From Thuidium tamariscinum (taxonomy: Eukaryota > Streptophyta > Bryopsida > Hypnales > Thuidiaceae), in assembly GCA_947034885.2 (NCBI GenBank), contig OZ019759.1, forward strand, positions 7,752,501 to 7,816,500: a stretch of DNA of 64,000 bases, given 5' to 3'. The translations under genes were made by a program, and so were the position numbers. The notes below the pieces were generated by a model. The model had not been told where the DNA came from. It ran no database searches and worked only from the letters and a program-made list of their open reading frames with translations. This document shows positions 48,901-59,321 of this stretch, piece by piece (within the stretch, counting starts at the first letter, position 1; each line of letters opens with the position of its first letter).

Positions 48901-49768
48901 ACTGAGTGACTTACATGTGTAGTAAGTATGTAGGGACAGTGGAGTGCGTGTTTTACATGGAAAATGCAAGTGCATGGAGCACATGTATAGTTTGTGAGTA
49001 ACTCATGTTATAGTTCATGACAAGTGTACATTCTTTGAAAATGTGAGCAAGTAGCTAGTGTTACTGCGGTAGTTGTAGTGGGTAGGGTGTGGAAAGTAGG
49101 AGAGCATAAGGAGCATAGGCCTCTGTAACAGTGTGAGGAATTCATGTTCATGTCTCCCTTGCAAGTGCAAGGGAGAGTACGTGCAAGATGCCAATGAAGG
49201 AAGTTTGAAATGAATTTGTTTATCCAGGAACTGTTATATGTTTCACTGTGAATGTATTGAAATGAAACTGCCTTAGTCGTTGCTCTCTGGAACATGCACC
49301 TCTTGATTACATGAGTGACCTGTATGTATGTTGTGGACGAAGGAATGGAAGTCGTTTTGTATAAAGTGCAAGTGTGATTAATTAATGAAGTAGGTAGCTA
49401 GTGTTTTGAAAATGAACGTACATTCATTGTAGGTCCTGTTGTACATATGAATATGTGCATATATATGTGCCCTCACAGTTTAAGTATGGAAGGAAGAAGA
49501 TATACAAATTATATAAGCACAATGTAGCTAATAGAAGTAAGTAATGTATTCATAAATTAATTAGCAGTGTTTGAAAAGGGCTCAGTGAATGCCAAAAATG
49601 TTCAAGGTGATGTGCATGGCTAATTAATTAGATGAGTAGAAGGTAGACATACAAGGTAAGAATATGGAAAATGTGATGAAAAAATTAATGCCTGTACATA
49701 TATATATGTACACGCATTTTGAAACATTTAGTACGAGAGCAGAACGTGCGTCCCAATATAAGTAGTAG
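48901..49768 (+). other. G-rich spacer, nothing recognised
   Basis: No coding stretch supported. A short palindromic TGTACATATATATATGTACA lies near 49694. Confidence 0.45.
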
Positions 49769-50155
49769 GTGGTAGTGCGCAACAATGTCCACATATGTGC
49801 GACTTGCAGTCACACAATGGTGTTGAACGCATTGATTTCAAAAAAAAATTGCGCAAGAAAAAGTGCGCACAAAACTATGGAAAAAAAAACCAAAATTTGT
49901 TTTGTGCGCGGGTTTTTTCGACCATGTTTTGTTATAGTGAGAGTAGCAGTGGGAAAAATCTTTGGAATTCCCAAGAAGCACAGGTTCCATAGTTCAGAAA
50001 TTCCGGAGACGTGGTTCAAGGTTGATGTGAAGGAGATTCTTCATCCGGGGGTGGCGCTGATGTTTCCAAATGAGGCGGATGATGAATCAAACATCGAAGA
50101 TGTCAAGGGCACTTCTTGCATATGGAACCAGAAATACCTCAAGATTACAGTTTGA
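49769..50155 (+). CDS. Terminal exon or small gene, unrecognised
   Basis: A frame of 128 codons closed by TGA at 50153-50155. The C-terminal 80 residues look like a real domain: VGKIFGIPKKHRFHSSEIPE, then WFKVDVKEILHPGVALMFPN and DVKGTSCIWNQKYLKITV. The N-terminal part is basic and less convincing, so the true exon may start near 49930. It is the last coding-like unit of the G-rich locus, just before composition changes. Family unknown. Confidence 0.35.
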   Translation: MVVRNNVHICATCSHTMVLNALISKKNCARKSAHKTMEKKTKICFVRGFFRPCFVIVRVAVGKIFGIPKKHRFHSSEIPETWFKVDVKEILHPGVALMFPNEADDESNIEDVKGTSCIWNQKYLKITV

Positions 50156-51583
50156 GGTGGCGTTATGTGCGCCTTGTCAGGGCCTAGAGACTTCAGCCAT
50201 TTTGGGGACTTCTGTATGATAGAACTACTATTGTAAATCTGAAGGCTGAATTCTTGTCCTAGCTCTCCCTATCTCAGGGGGAACTTGACTTTGCACATTT
50301 TCAAGTATTTGTGGTGTCGTAGCACATGAAAGCACAATTCCTTCTCTAAGGCGTTAGAATGTACTAAATTAGCCTTAAAGATTGTTCCCAAAGGATTTGG
50401 TCGAAAGTTGACGAAAGACCGGAACACGTTAGTGGTTACCACAACAAAACCCTAAGCAAAAGACCAATCCGGTCCGGGTCTCAAAGGTTCCTAAGATTGC
50501 CTTAGGCCTGATTACCAGATCAATCCTTTGTATTTCAAGACTTGTACATTTGTTTATACCAATATATGTATCGCCTTCATACTTATCCTTACTAGATATG
50601 GGGCTAAAGATCGGACACTAGGAGTTGGTCCAGTCCCTAGATTAGTAACCAAATGTAAGTTTTACCTCGATAACAAGAGGGATTTGCTTGTTTGGGCGTT
50701 AGGAAGGAAGCTTACTCCTACCCTTCAAGTTTTAAAGTGTCAGAAGTTCCACTTGCAAGGAAAAAGAAACTATTACTACAACCAGACCGGAATACCTCAC
50801 AACTGGACCGGGACTAATCCTGCCCAGCAGGTCACGCAAGCACTCCTGCCTAATCCTAACAAAGACTACAACGATAGATTACCCAGTTAGTCTAAGTCTT
50901 GGTAGAACAAGGGCAGTAGCTTATGCAAGAGAGCTGAATTTCCTCACTAGTCCTTCTTTCTTCTACAGAGACCGGATCACCATTCAGTTGGCATTTGGCC
51001 GGGTACTTCCCGATCTCAAACCCAGACTCTACAAGTGTCTATCCCTATCGAGTACTCCCTAGACCTGTTCCAGAAAACACTGTGAGATCCTGTACAAATT
51101 CCCTATCAAAACCGAATTCACTTTAAGTCCAGAGACTGGATAAACTGAACATCCGGGCACACACTTATCCACACAAGGCTGCAATCCTAACCATCACCAT
51201 AAGACTTAGACAAGGTCCCATGCACATAGTCCACTCCAGAGTGAATCAGAAAGGCTCTGACTTGTATTTGCAACACAAAAACTTGTGAAAGTAAGATAAC
51301 ATAATGCGCGCCCGGATTCAATTACAAACTGGGTTTAAATACTAAACTACAAGGAAACCTAAAAGCGCAAATGGAATCAACACCAGCCGCCAAGAATGCC
51401 ACATAACATTCCTCCACAACTTGGGCGGGTTGACTTCCACAAAAATACAAAAATACCAACAAAATAGGATCCCAGATCCTACATATCTGGATCCGGTCTA
51501 AGTTCAAAAATTCCTGACCTAAATATATCCTGCCTTAGCCGCCTTTCTATCTATCTGGCGTTAATACTCCCCTATTTTCTCGC
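50156..51583 (-). other. 3' flank of the repeat family carrying the 51.6-53.7 kb gene
   Basis: From about 50400 the sequence is rich in ACCGG/CCGG motifs and C-rich on the plus strand, unlike the G-rich locus before it. Parts resemble 61230-62450 (for example GGTCAC-CA-GACTAC... TACAACGA-AGATTA and GGATCACC-TTC blocks), i.e. the same position relative to the homologous gene there. No LTR pair or target duplication was found, so element limits are unknown. Confidence 0.45.
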
Positions 51584-53668
51584 TCATTTGACCGGCGATG
51601 CACCCTTCCGAGTTGGCTGTTTCTTCGGGGACCGGTACATCTTGACGGGTCTGGGTTTCGTCTTGGTTTTACCTCGCGCCTTGGCCCTGGTCTGCTTGGT
51701 CTCCGCCAGTGCTTGGTCTGCATCCGAGTACTAGTCCGACTCATCACCGGAGTTGGTCTCCCCCTCCGAGTCCTCATCTTCCTCTTCTGACTCCTCTTCC
51801 TCTTCAACCCGAGCCTTCCGCTTCACCGTGGGTGTCTCCGTGGTCCTCTTCTTGAATCCGGTGATGGGCGGATGGTGCACTGTCTTGCTCTGTGGGGTCT
51901 GCTCTCCCACTCTCTCGACTATTCGGGCTAGTCCCTTGCTTGGTGACCTGGATCAAGATCCGGTCTTCAATATGGAGTGGACCTGCACCGTTGCCTTTGC
52001 TTCCCCTACGGTCTTCGGTTGTGTGATGACCGTGGGTGATGACTTGCTTGGAGAATCGTCCAGCAAGTTGATGAACTTGGTCTTCTCCCTTGGCGGTGTC
52101 GTTCCCCGGATAATCTCCCGCAACACGATCGGCTCAGGTTCCGGCTCCCTGGTCTTCTCGGGTTCAGAAACCCTGGGCTCTTCAACCCGGGTCTGTGGGA
52201 CAGGTTCCTCCGCCACGGCTTCAGACCTGATCTCCTCTTCCTTTGCCGGTTCGGACATGCCGGCCTCTACCTCAACTGCCGCTGGTGGTGGTTGCTCCCT
52301 CGGTTGCTCCTCCTCCATCTTCTGCTCTTCCGGTCTTGAGACCGGTACAGAGCTAGCATGGACCTCCGTGACCACTGCTCGCCACTTCTCCAGCGCTGCC
52401 TCCATCTTCTTGTTGTAGGCCACCAGAGCTGTGAGCATCTGGGGACCTACCATCTTGCCTGCTTCCAACACCTTCTTGTCGAACAGCATGGCCTATTTGA
52501 CGACCTCGCCCGGATGTGTGATGAACTCTCGGATTTCTCCGAGAGTGTTTCGGGCCTTCGTGGAGAGGCGTCTCTCTTCGTCCAACTCCTCGTGGACGTG
52601 ATGGAGATCCCTCCTCAGGGCTGAGACTTGGTTTGTCAGCCGGAGCACTTCCTCTCTGTCCCGGCTCTCATGTCCCTCCTGAATTAGTTCTCCCAACACC
52701 TCCATGATCTTGGAGGGTGGAATGGAGCCTAGGGCTCGGCTTATGCCCTGCAACAACCCCCTCTCCTCTAGGTGGTGTCTTCTAAAGTCATCCAGGTCTC
52801 GCAGGATCCTTAGCAAGGGATCCTGTTCCTAGACCGGATCTAACCTTTGGGCTTCTCTTACTACCATGGGGGTTTCTAGAGGCGGATTCTCTCTTCCTAC
52901 CTCTCGGTCTTCCTTTCCCTCTTGTGTGCCCTCTTGTTGTTCTTCCTGACTCTCCTCTTCGAAGTCCTCCTCATCCTGGTCGTTCTCAGCTTCCGGGTTC
53001 GCAATTTCGTATTCTATCATTGTTGCCCCTACCTCGTAAGCTTCCCTCTCTTTCTCCCTCAAGAGGTCTAACGAATGATACAAATGAAACAGGAATGGTG
53101 AAATGGGAGAGGGTTTAGACTTCCCAATTCCCTTCACCATTCGGTCCATCCGTTCCCTCATGACTAACCCCCAATCTATCTTTCGGTCTCCCGACAGCGC
53201 ACCAAAAATGGTGTTGGCTACGGTGACCGTAATCCTACTAGGCCTATCCGGGTTCAAGATAGCCATCATGAACCGCAGCAGCCTCTTGTGTCTAGCGGAC
53301 ACACACTTGGCTACCGTGAAGCCATCCTTCGGGTTGGTGGGCTTGCGGAACTTACCCTGGTGGAATTTATCCGTCCGGGTGCCCGTCGCATCTCCGCCTT
53401 GCTCGAAGGCGTACACCTTGCGCCACATAGCCGCACTCCACTCCCTTGGCAGCACCCGGACCGTCCCCTTCCACTCGTTGGTCTGACTGTCCAGCAGCTC
53501 CTCCACCATTGCCTCATCCTTCAGGTTCCAGGGATGAGCTATAAACCCCTCGAAGCCCATCTGCCTAAGGTCTTCCTCCAGCTCCCACTTATCTTGTGCA
53601 TCAGTTGGTACAACCGGATTGACATTCCGGAAGGCTAGAATTAGCCCTTCCTGCACTTCCCCTGCCAT
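51584..53668 (-). pseudogene. Repeat-family gene copy 1: globular domain, coiled coil, basic tail; four stops
   Basis: One minus-strand frame from ATG 53668 to TGA 51584-51586 (694 codons). It is interrupted by TAG 52829-52831, TAG 52493-52495, TGA 51953-51955 and TAG 51731-51733, with no frameshift. Residues 1-210 look globular (GFIAHPWNLKDEAMVEELLD, VLPREWSAAMWRKVYAF, TVTVANTIFGALSGDRKIDW, PFLFHLYHSLDLL). They recall the putative plant transposon protein domain (Transposase_32 type), by pattern only. An acidic Glu/Gln linker, a coiled coil (VSALRRDLHHVHEELDEE) and a Pro/Glu-rich part follow, then an acidic run and a Lys/Arg tail. The product of 62456-64000 aligns along its whole available length, including the segment around the second stop (HPGEVVK versus QPAETVV). 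A TATAA at 53901-53905 on this strand lies about 235 bp before the ATG. Role unknown. Confidence 0.65.
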
Positions 53669-53900
53669 CGCTCACTTGACGCCTACACAATCTAGGCGCG
53701 GTCCAACTTGACTGAACCTCCCGCGCTCAAGAACCTCTCAACTAGCTTAGTGCTAATCGCTCAACTATGCGCCAGACCGGATTGACAGCTTCTCTATCCC
53801 TTCTCCCTGTCTGTAGACCGAATACTCTCTCTCCTGTCGGAAGACCCTTTCTCGAATTGTGTACAAGAGAGTGGCAGGACCTGGCCCTGCCCTCCTGGTC

Positions 53901-53906
53901 TTATAC
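53901..53906 (-). promoter_or_regulatory. Possible TATA box of the 53.7-kb gene
   Basis: Minus strand AAAAGTATAAGACC, about 235 bp upstream of the ATG at 53668. Position and motif fit a Pol II promoter with a moderate 5' leader. Confidence 0.4.
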
Positions 53907-54479
53907 TTTTCCCCCAGCATTAATTACTGACCGTTAGGTTTAAACTAGTCTGGTCACGTGGGAGAATTCCCGACGATCTCTAGGCTCGGTAGCCACTTAT
54001 TGCCTATCCGGTCTCGGTCGCTAGGTGGGCTGAATCCGGGTTTTCTTACGTTGTTCCTTAGCGTAGTTTTCTGCTTCCGGTCCGCAGTTTTCCGGTTCTC
54101 GGTCTTGGTCCTAATTGTGAGTCAAACTAAGAAAAAAAAAAAAAAATGGGGATTGAATAGATCCCTTTTTCCCGTATTTTGCTTAAGAACCTACTTAGGT
54201 GAATTCTAGGTTGCCACATGTGGCACTTTCTAATTGTAGTCTTTGTTTTCTTCCGGTCTTGCATGACATTGGCATGTCTCTTAGGAAATTCCTCAATGCG
54301 TCGTTTGCCTGTAGGTTTGCATCCAATCAGTAGCTTGTTGTATGCACCTGAAATTTCTATTGTTGTTAAGTATACAAGTCTTGTTGGAGTGTTGTTGGCA
54401 GCATGTTTTGAATGTTGTAGCGAGGAGTCAGTAACATTAAAGTGTTCATTGATAAATTCAAAATATCTTGGTAACTAAG
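53907..54479. other. Upstream flank and junction toward the CACTA terminus
   Basis: CCGG-rich to about 54110, then a 15-A run (54131-54145) and AT-richer sequence. A plus frame at 54218-54478 has no recognisable features. The boundary between the repeat family and the CACTA-type sequence lies somewhere in 54110-54480. Confidence 0.4.
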
Positions 54480-55143
54480 TCATATTCAATGAACCCCATA
54501 GCCAAACATCTCAGGAGTGACTGTCGGGGCCAATGACTGAATGTCCAGTTAAATTTCTTGACTTTGTTGTAACTGACATGAGAAAATCTGGAGACTGTGA
54601 AATGACTCAATGAAGTCATAAAAAGTATAACCAAAATGACAGGGAAGCAACTATTGAATGACTAGAAACTGATTGGCCTTGAGTGTGTCCATGCTGACTA
54701 CAGCGCAACTTTGTCACAACTAAAAAATGACTGAATATCAGAGTGACGTCATTGTCCACGTCAGCGGCAGTCGGATTCTGTCAGAACTGAAAAATGACTG
54801 CACAATTGGCTGACGTGGATTGACACGTCAGCAGAAGATCGACTATGTTGCAACTAATGAATGACTGTAGCATTTTGCCACGTCAGCCCAATTCCCTTCC
54901 AAAAGGTCAGCTGCCCGCCCTTTTCTAAAACTTTTTAGGCTGAATCCATGTTCCACAGAGACTCCTTCATTCGAAATTCATCCACCTTCCAAGGAGACGG
55001 TGCTAATACACCTGCAGTCATTCAAAGAATGACTTGTCCACAATGACTGCAGGGCCAGAAGTCACTCTTTAGTCATTTCGGTCCGAAATGACTCGTTTTC
55101 AGTCATTCTTTACAATCATTTATACCCCTCTTTTTTTGTAGTG
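54480..55143. mobile_element. CACTA-type transposon terminus with subterminal repeats
   Basis: The sequence ends TTTTTTTGTAGTG at 55143; read inward on the minus strand this is CACTACAAAAAAAGAGGGG, a classic plant CACTA terminus. The 600 bp inside carry about ten copies of AATGACT or its inverse (near 54532, 54601, 54657, 54726, 54793, 54860, 55015, 55028, 55042, 55071, 55087, 55100). Three tandem units of about 67 bp also lie there (about 54713-54886), each pairing AATGACTG with TGACGT or CACGTCAGC. Such subterminal arrays are TNPA-type binding sites in known CACTA elements. The expected opposite CACTACAAAA end was not found in this window, and no transposase adjoins it. Confidence 0.75.
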
Positions 55144-55582
55144 CAAAGACTAGATATTTCTCCAAATTTCCAACACCTAATCTTCAAATTCTAATCATTC
55201 CTTTCAATTTATTATACTTCATCAAATGGAGGTAACTACTTCAAATTTCCAATACTTAATTGAATTCTAGCACATGGAGTTAAATATAATTTTTTTAATA
55301 TACATTTATATTATTTTTATTTTAATCCTTATATTCACTTGTGTTACAAAATAGGTGATTTTTATTCACATTTCAACATTGAACATACAAACTAAAAATT
55401 TCCATGTTGAGCTAATGTACTACAATTGCAATATCATACTATAAAAAGTATTAAATATTCACAACTACTAAGATCAACTCTATAATAAGTATATCATGAA
55501 AAATACTAAATATTCAAAACTACTAAAATCAAATCAAAATAAGTATATACATTATGGTGTCACTTACCAATTAGTGAAATGC
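55144..55582. other. AT-rich DNA after the CACTA end, nothing recognised
   Basis: Low-GC sequence with a loose duplicated phrase (TATCA-ACTA-AA-AAATATTCA-AACTACTAA near 55437 and 55493). CAA follows the terminus but its partner duplication is unknown. Confidence 0.5.
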
Positions 55583-55628
55583 GTAGTAATCATGTTTCAC
55601 TCTTCATCAATTGAAACATGATTACTAC
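55583..55628. repeat. Perfect 17-bp inverted repeat (hairpin), 12-nt loop
   Basis: GTAGTAATCATGTTTCA (55583-55599) and its exact complement TGAAACATGATTACTAC (55612-55628) flank a 12-nt loop. No mismatch in 17 pairs. Not followed by a T run, so not an obvious terminator; too short a stem for a typical plant miRNA precursor. It may be a junction of two element ends or a small foldback. Confidence 0.85.
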
Positions 55629-56181
55629 TGAACGTATCAAACTGGTGATCACCGGTTGCCTTTTTGGGGGGAACTATTCTGTGACCGGTGACCACTGGTT
55701 GAACAGCTGTAGCCACTTCCGTTTGGCGGTAATCGTCTTGCACCTTTGCGAGACGACTACCATTTGCTTCATTTTTTTCTTCCCCCCGCACTCACTTGAA
55801 GCTGCGATTTTGGAATTCTGTTTGGGCGCAATTGTCGCGTTAGGATTGGCATTGTGAGACAATGTGCATTGCGTACGCAAGTCCCTTAGTGTTTGGGGAA
55901 TTGGATTTGGGATTTCCATGAGGGTTAAGAGATTGCAATGAGTGTTTACCGGATTCTTTTTAATTTGTGGGGGATTCATTTGAGTGTATAGTTGATTTTG
56001 TTGAGCACGATTGGATTCTGGTTTAGGCTTTGCGTTTCAATGCGGCTCGACCAAAGGCTTAGGTGTAGCAATGCAGATAGTTCAGGAGGTACCTGAGCTT
56101 TGAAGGGGAACATTCTCAATTGTGTGGGAGTTCCACTTACTCTTCATTGTTGCTACCAGTAGTTGTTTCAGTTCGAGAGTG
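55629..56181 (+). other. Upstream region of the 56.2-kb gene
   Basis: Contains a duplicated GTGACCGGTGACCACTGG / GATCACCGGTTG theme near 55645-55700. No TATA box confidently placed. Confidence 0.35.
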
Positions 56182-57586
56182 ATGGAGACTTCTAGTGGAA
56201 TGCATTCGGGTAAGGGGAACCTTGCGAAGAGGATGGATTCTACGGGTAAGGGAAAGTTGAGTGCGTTGAAGTCCCAAGAGAGTGGGCGTAAGAGTAGGCC
56301 ACTTGCTCCTCGAAGCACTAGCGGACAGAAGAGTGATGCCGCCCTCCCAGGCGCCGAGGAGGATGAGCACAATGACGAAGAACGAGATGATGGCTCTGAC
56401 GAAGAAAAACAGATCACACAAGTGAGCAACATGGAGGGCAAGCGGAAGAGATCCGCGGCGAAATTAAAGAAGGGGAAGGTTTACCAAACAGCTGAGGATG
56501 TGGACATTGAGATCTCGAACTTGAAGCCACCACCACGGAAGCTGACTCGGGAAGATTTTGCCGTGGAGTACCAACTTTGCAATGAATCTACTTAGAATCC
56601 TCATCGCTAGATAAAGGGTTCACTACCAACTAAGTTAGTGAGGAAATACTTTGGGGATCCGTTGGGTGAAGGTGGGCGAAATGGGTTTTCCTGGCAACAA
56701 TGTGAATATGCCGATTTGAAGGCAAGGATTGAAGAGCTGCACCCAATTCTATATCAACATGGCTCTAGTGAGGTACCTGGCTTGTTGAAGGTACATTCGT
56801 TGAGGGAGTGGCAATGGATTACGAGAAGGGACGGAAAGAGGTGAATTGGTGTTTGTTTGGGGAGGAAACGAACAAGAGGCAACGAAATCAATATGAGCAA
56901 GACCTGAAGAAGCTCCAAGCATTCAAGAGTGCTTTGCAGGATTCTTCAAAGCCCCTTCAAATGCAAGGGCGGCAATGGAGATCGATCAAAGTTGAGCCAG
57001 GCCAAGAAGGCGTGAAGGTGGAGGCAGGCCGGAAAGGGGTTCAGTTAGAAGGACGTGGGGGGGTGGGAAAACTTACCCAACGGAAGGAGTGCCAGTTTCA
57101 TCACGATCAAAGCTTGGGGAGACAAGTGGGGGTTCTAGGTTGTCTGCAGATTGCGAGGGTGGTGACTTCCAACAAGGAGGAGGAACGTTGTCCAAGGCAG
57201 GTTCAGCAGAGCGACTATCGAAGGTCGAGTCACTGATGAGCGTCGTTCATATGGAAGGGAAAGTGTTTAAGATTGAAGTCAAAGAGGCTGAATCCAATCT
57301 TGAGAAGTGCCAGTGGAGGAGGAGGGAGAATGAGTGCCTTGTAGGTACTTTCCAAGGTCAGATGGAGGTGAAATTGAAGTTAATTGAGGAGATGAAGGGC
57401 ACTAGAGCAGATGTAGCCCGAGAATTGATCAAATTGGAGATGGTCCAAGAGCGATTGGCATTTGAAGAGCGAAACGTAGCTGAAGCCAAGTTCGACGTTG
57501 AACTAGCAGAGACAGCCTTGTCCATTGTGCAACATAGGATTGAGTGCCACCGATTGGAGTTTGATGCCTTGCTGGCTCAGTCCTAG
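56182..57586 (+). pseudogene. Decayed intronless gene: charged N-terminus and C-terminal coiled coil
   Basis: From ATG 56182 (METSSGMHSGKGNLAKR) one frame runs through Lys/Ser/Glu-rich, probably nuclear sequence to QLCNEST. It meets TAG 56593-56595 and TAG 56608-56610, then continues in the same frame as VRKYFGDPLGEGGRNGFSWQ and LKARIEELHPILYQHG. Near 56800 it shifts into MDYEKGRKEVNWCLFGEETN. Near a 7-G run at about 57056-57062 it shifts again, into a frame ending with a long coiled coil (EVKEAESNLEKC ... ELIKLEMVQERLAFEERNVAEAK ... EFDALLAQS, TAG about 57584). Two stops and two slips make it a pseudogene as assembled. The layout of charged N-terminus, compact middle and coiled-coil end recalls plant transposon-borne proteins, but no family is recognised. 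Confidence 0.5.
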
Positions 57587-59321
57587 TCATTGAAGAGAGA
57601 AAAGGCTGGAACTTCTTTTTTACCAAGGCCAATGGTATATGCCTCTAGTGAAGAAAACACCTTGAATTTGACTAGCTTTGGTAGTGACAGTATGTTTATT
57701 GGGGTCATGGTTTGTTGCCTATGCTCCCTCCCATTCCCGCATTGTGACATTGTGATTTCTTCATATTGCCATATGTATCACCTTTTTTGTGCGTCTGTTC
57801 TCTTTAGTAGTAGCCAGAGATGTGTGGCTAGGGGGTGTAAATCGTTGTCACATCCTGAATGGCATCAACATCATATTCATTAATTTGGGAGATTTGGAAC
57901 CTTCCAAAATAATGTTGCCCATTTTGAAGTAGAGAAAATTAAATACAACTTCATTTAATTGAAGTTGAAAAAATCTTCATTTTTTAGGAGGAAATTGTAC
58001 TTTTAATTGGAAAGACTGTTCTAAGCTAAAGAAGAGCAACTTGCATCTCTATTGCCCAACGTGAATGAAGAATCTGTTTAGGCGTGTTATACATTTGAAG
58101 TAATGTTAGTATAGGTAGCAAGTTCTATCCTTACCAATTCTTCTTGAAGGTTTAGAATATATGATACGAACTTGTAGCTCATAATTAAATAGCAGTCTAT
58201 ACTTATTAATATATATATTTCTTGGATTGTTGATCACCCCATTGAAATAGGGTATATGGCGAGTAGTCAGTACTTCTGAGACTGATAGTTGATTGTGAGA
58301 TCAGGGTTGCTAGCAGGCAAGCCTAGGAGCGTGAGCCTGTGAGCCTGTGAGTGGGAAATTTTTTCAAGGAAATTTTTTATTTTGGACCTATGACCGTGGA
58401 TAAGTGAAGGGGGTCTTATGACCGTAGTTTAGTGCTTTAGGGTAAAGTTTATCAATCTTTTTGAGTTAGAATTTGGTGTTTAGGGGAGAATGTTGAAATG
58501 TTGTTGGTTAAAGTATAATTCATACAATGAAAAATGAAAATGAATACCATAAAGTACCAATATATAGCTATAAATTATTCAAATCCAATCATCATAGAAG
58601 GCAACATACAATAGTTTGACTCACAGAATGTCAATTTCGTGAGTCTAAATCATTGAAAACTCAATCTCAGAATGAGAACTCTTTAACGACTTAGAAGACT
58701 CTCTACCCTTATATGCTGACCCATCTATAAACTATAAAACATTTAGGGCATATGTGTCTTTATGATGTTTTGGTTTAGAGGAACCAAAAGTCACAAAGGC
58801 ACTTGCCATTTGCTTTGCATAGATGGGAAGGTCGAAAGTCTTTTGAGGACTCAAAAAAAAGACTTTACTTCCGTATGTTGGCATCTTCCAACATCAATCC
58901 TCAATGACTGCAAACCAATATATATATATATAGAGTTAGACTTTTTGGTTGATTAATTCACCATGCAATTCACTAAAAAATTAAAAAAGTTCCAACTTAC
59001 TCATTGAATTTTTTTTTGCAAGTGAATTTTTGGAGCAACAATGGCAATTCATCTTGATCCTACGACAAGGCTATAACTAGTGTTGGCGCTAGAGTCTCCA
59101 CTATTGTTGACGTGGACTTCTTCATGGGTTTGAATATGGCATCGAAGATGTCTTTGTTATCTTTCAAAGCCACAATGTGGCGGCCCATGGCATGGCAAAC
59201 AATAATACAAGCCCCTAGACAAGCCACAAACACACATTGATTAGTTCACTGCATTTTTTGTTGAGATCATGTTGAATAGAGACATTTGGAAGAAGACACT
59301 AACATGTGGATGCGGTGTAGT
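57587..59321. other. AT-rich intergenic DNA, nothing recognised
   Basis: No gene supported. GAGCGTGAGCCTGTGAGCCT (58329-58348) closely matches 5468-5490, within the decayed coding fragment there. A short (TA)n tract lies at 58919-58932. Confidence 0.5.

Noticed and set aside
51753..52418. 221-codon plus-strand frame rich in Ser/Thr/Gly
   Set aside because: It is the antisense of the minus-strand repeat-family gene; the minus frame aligns with the homologous gene at 62.5-64 kb and the plus frame does not.
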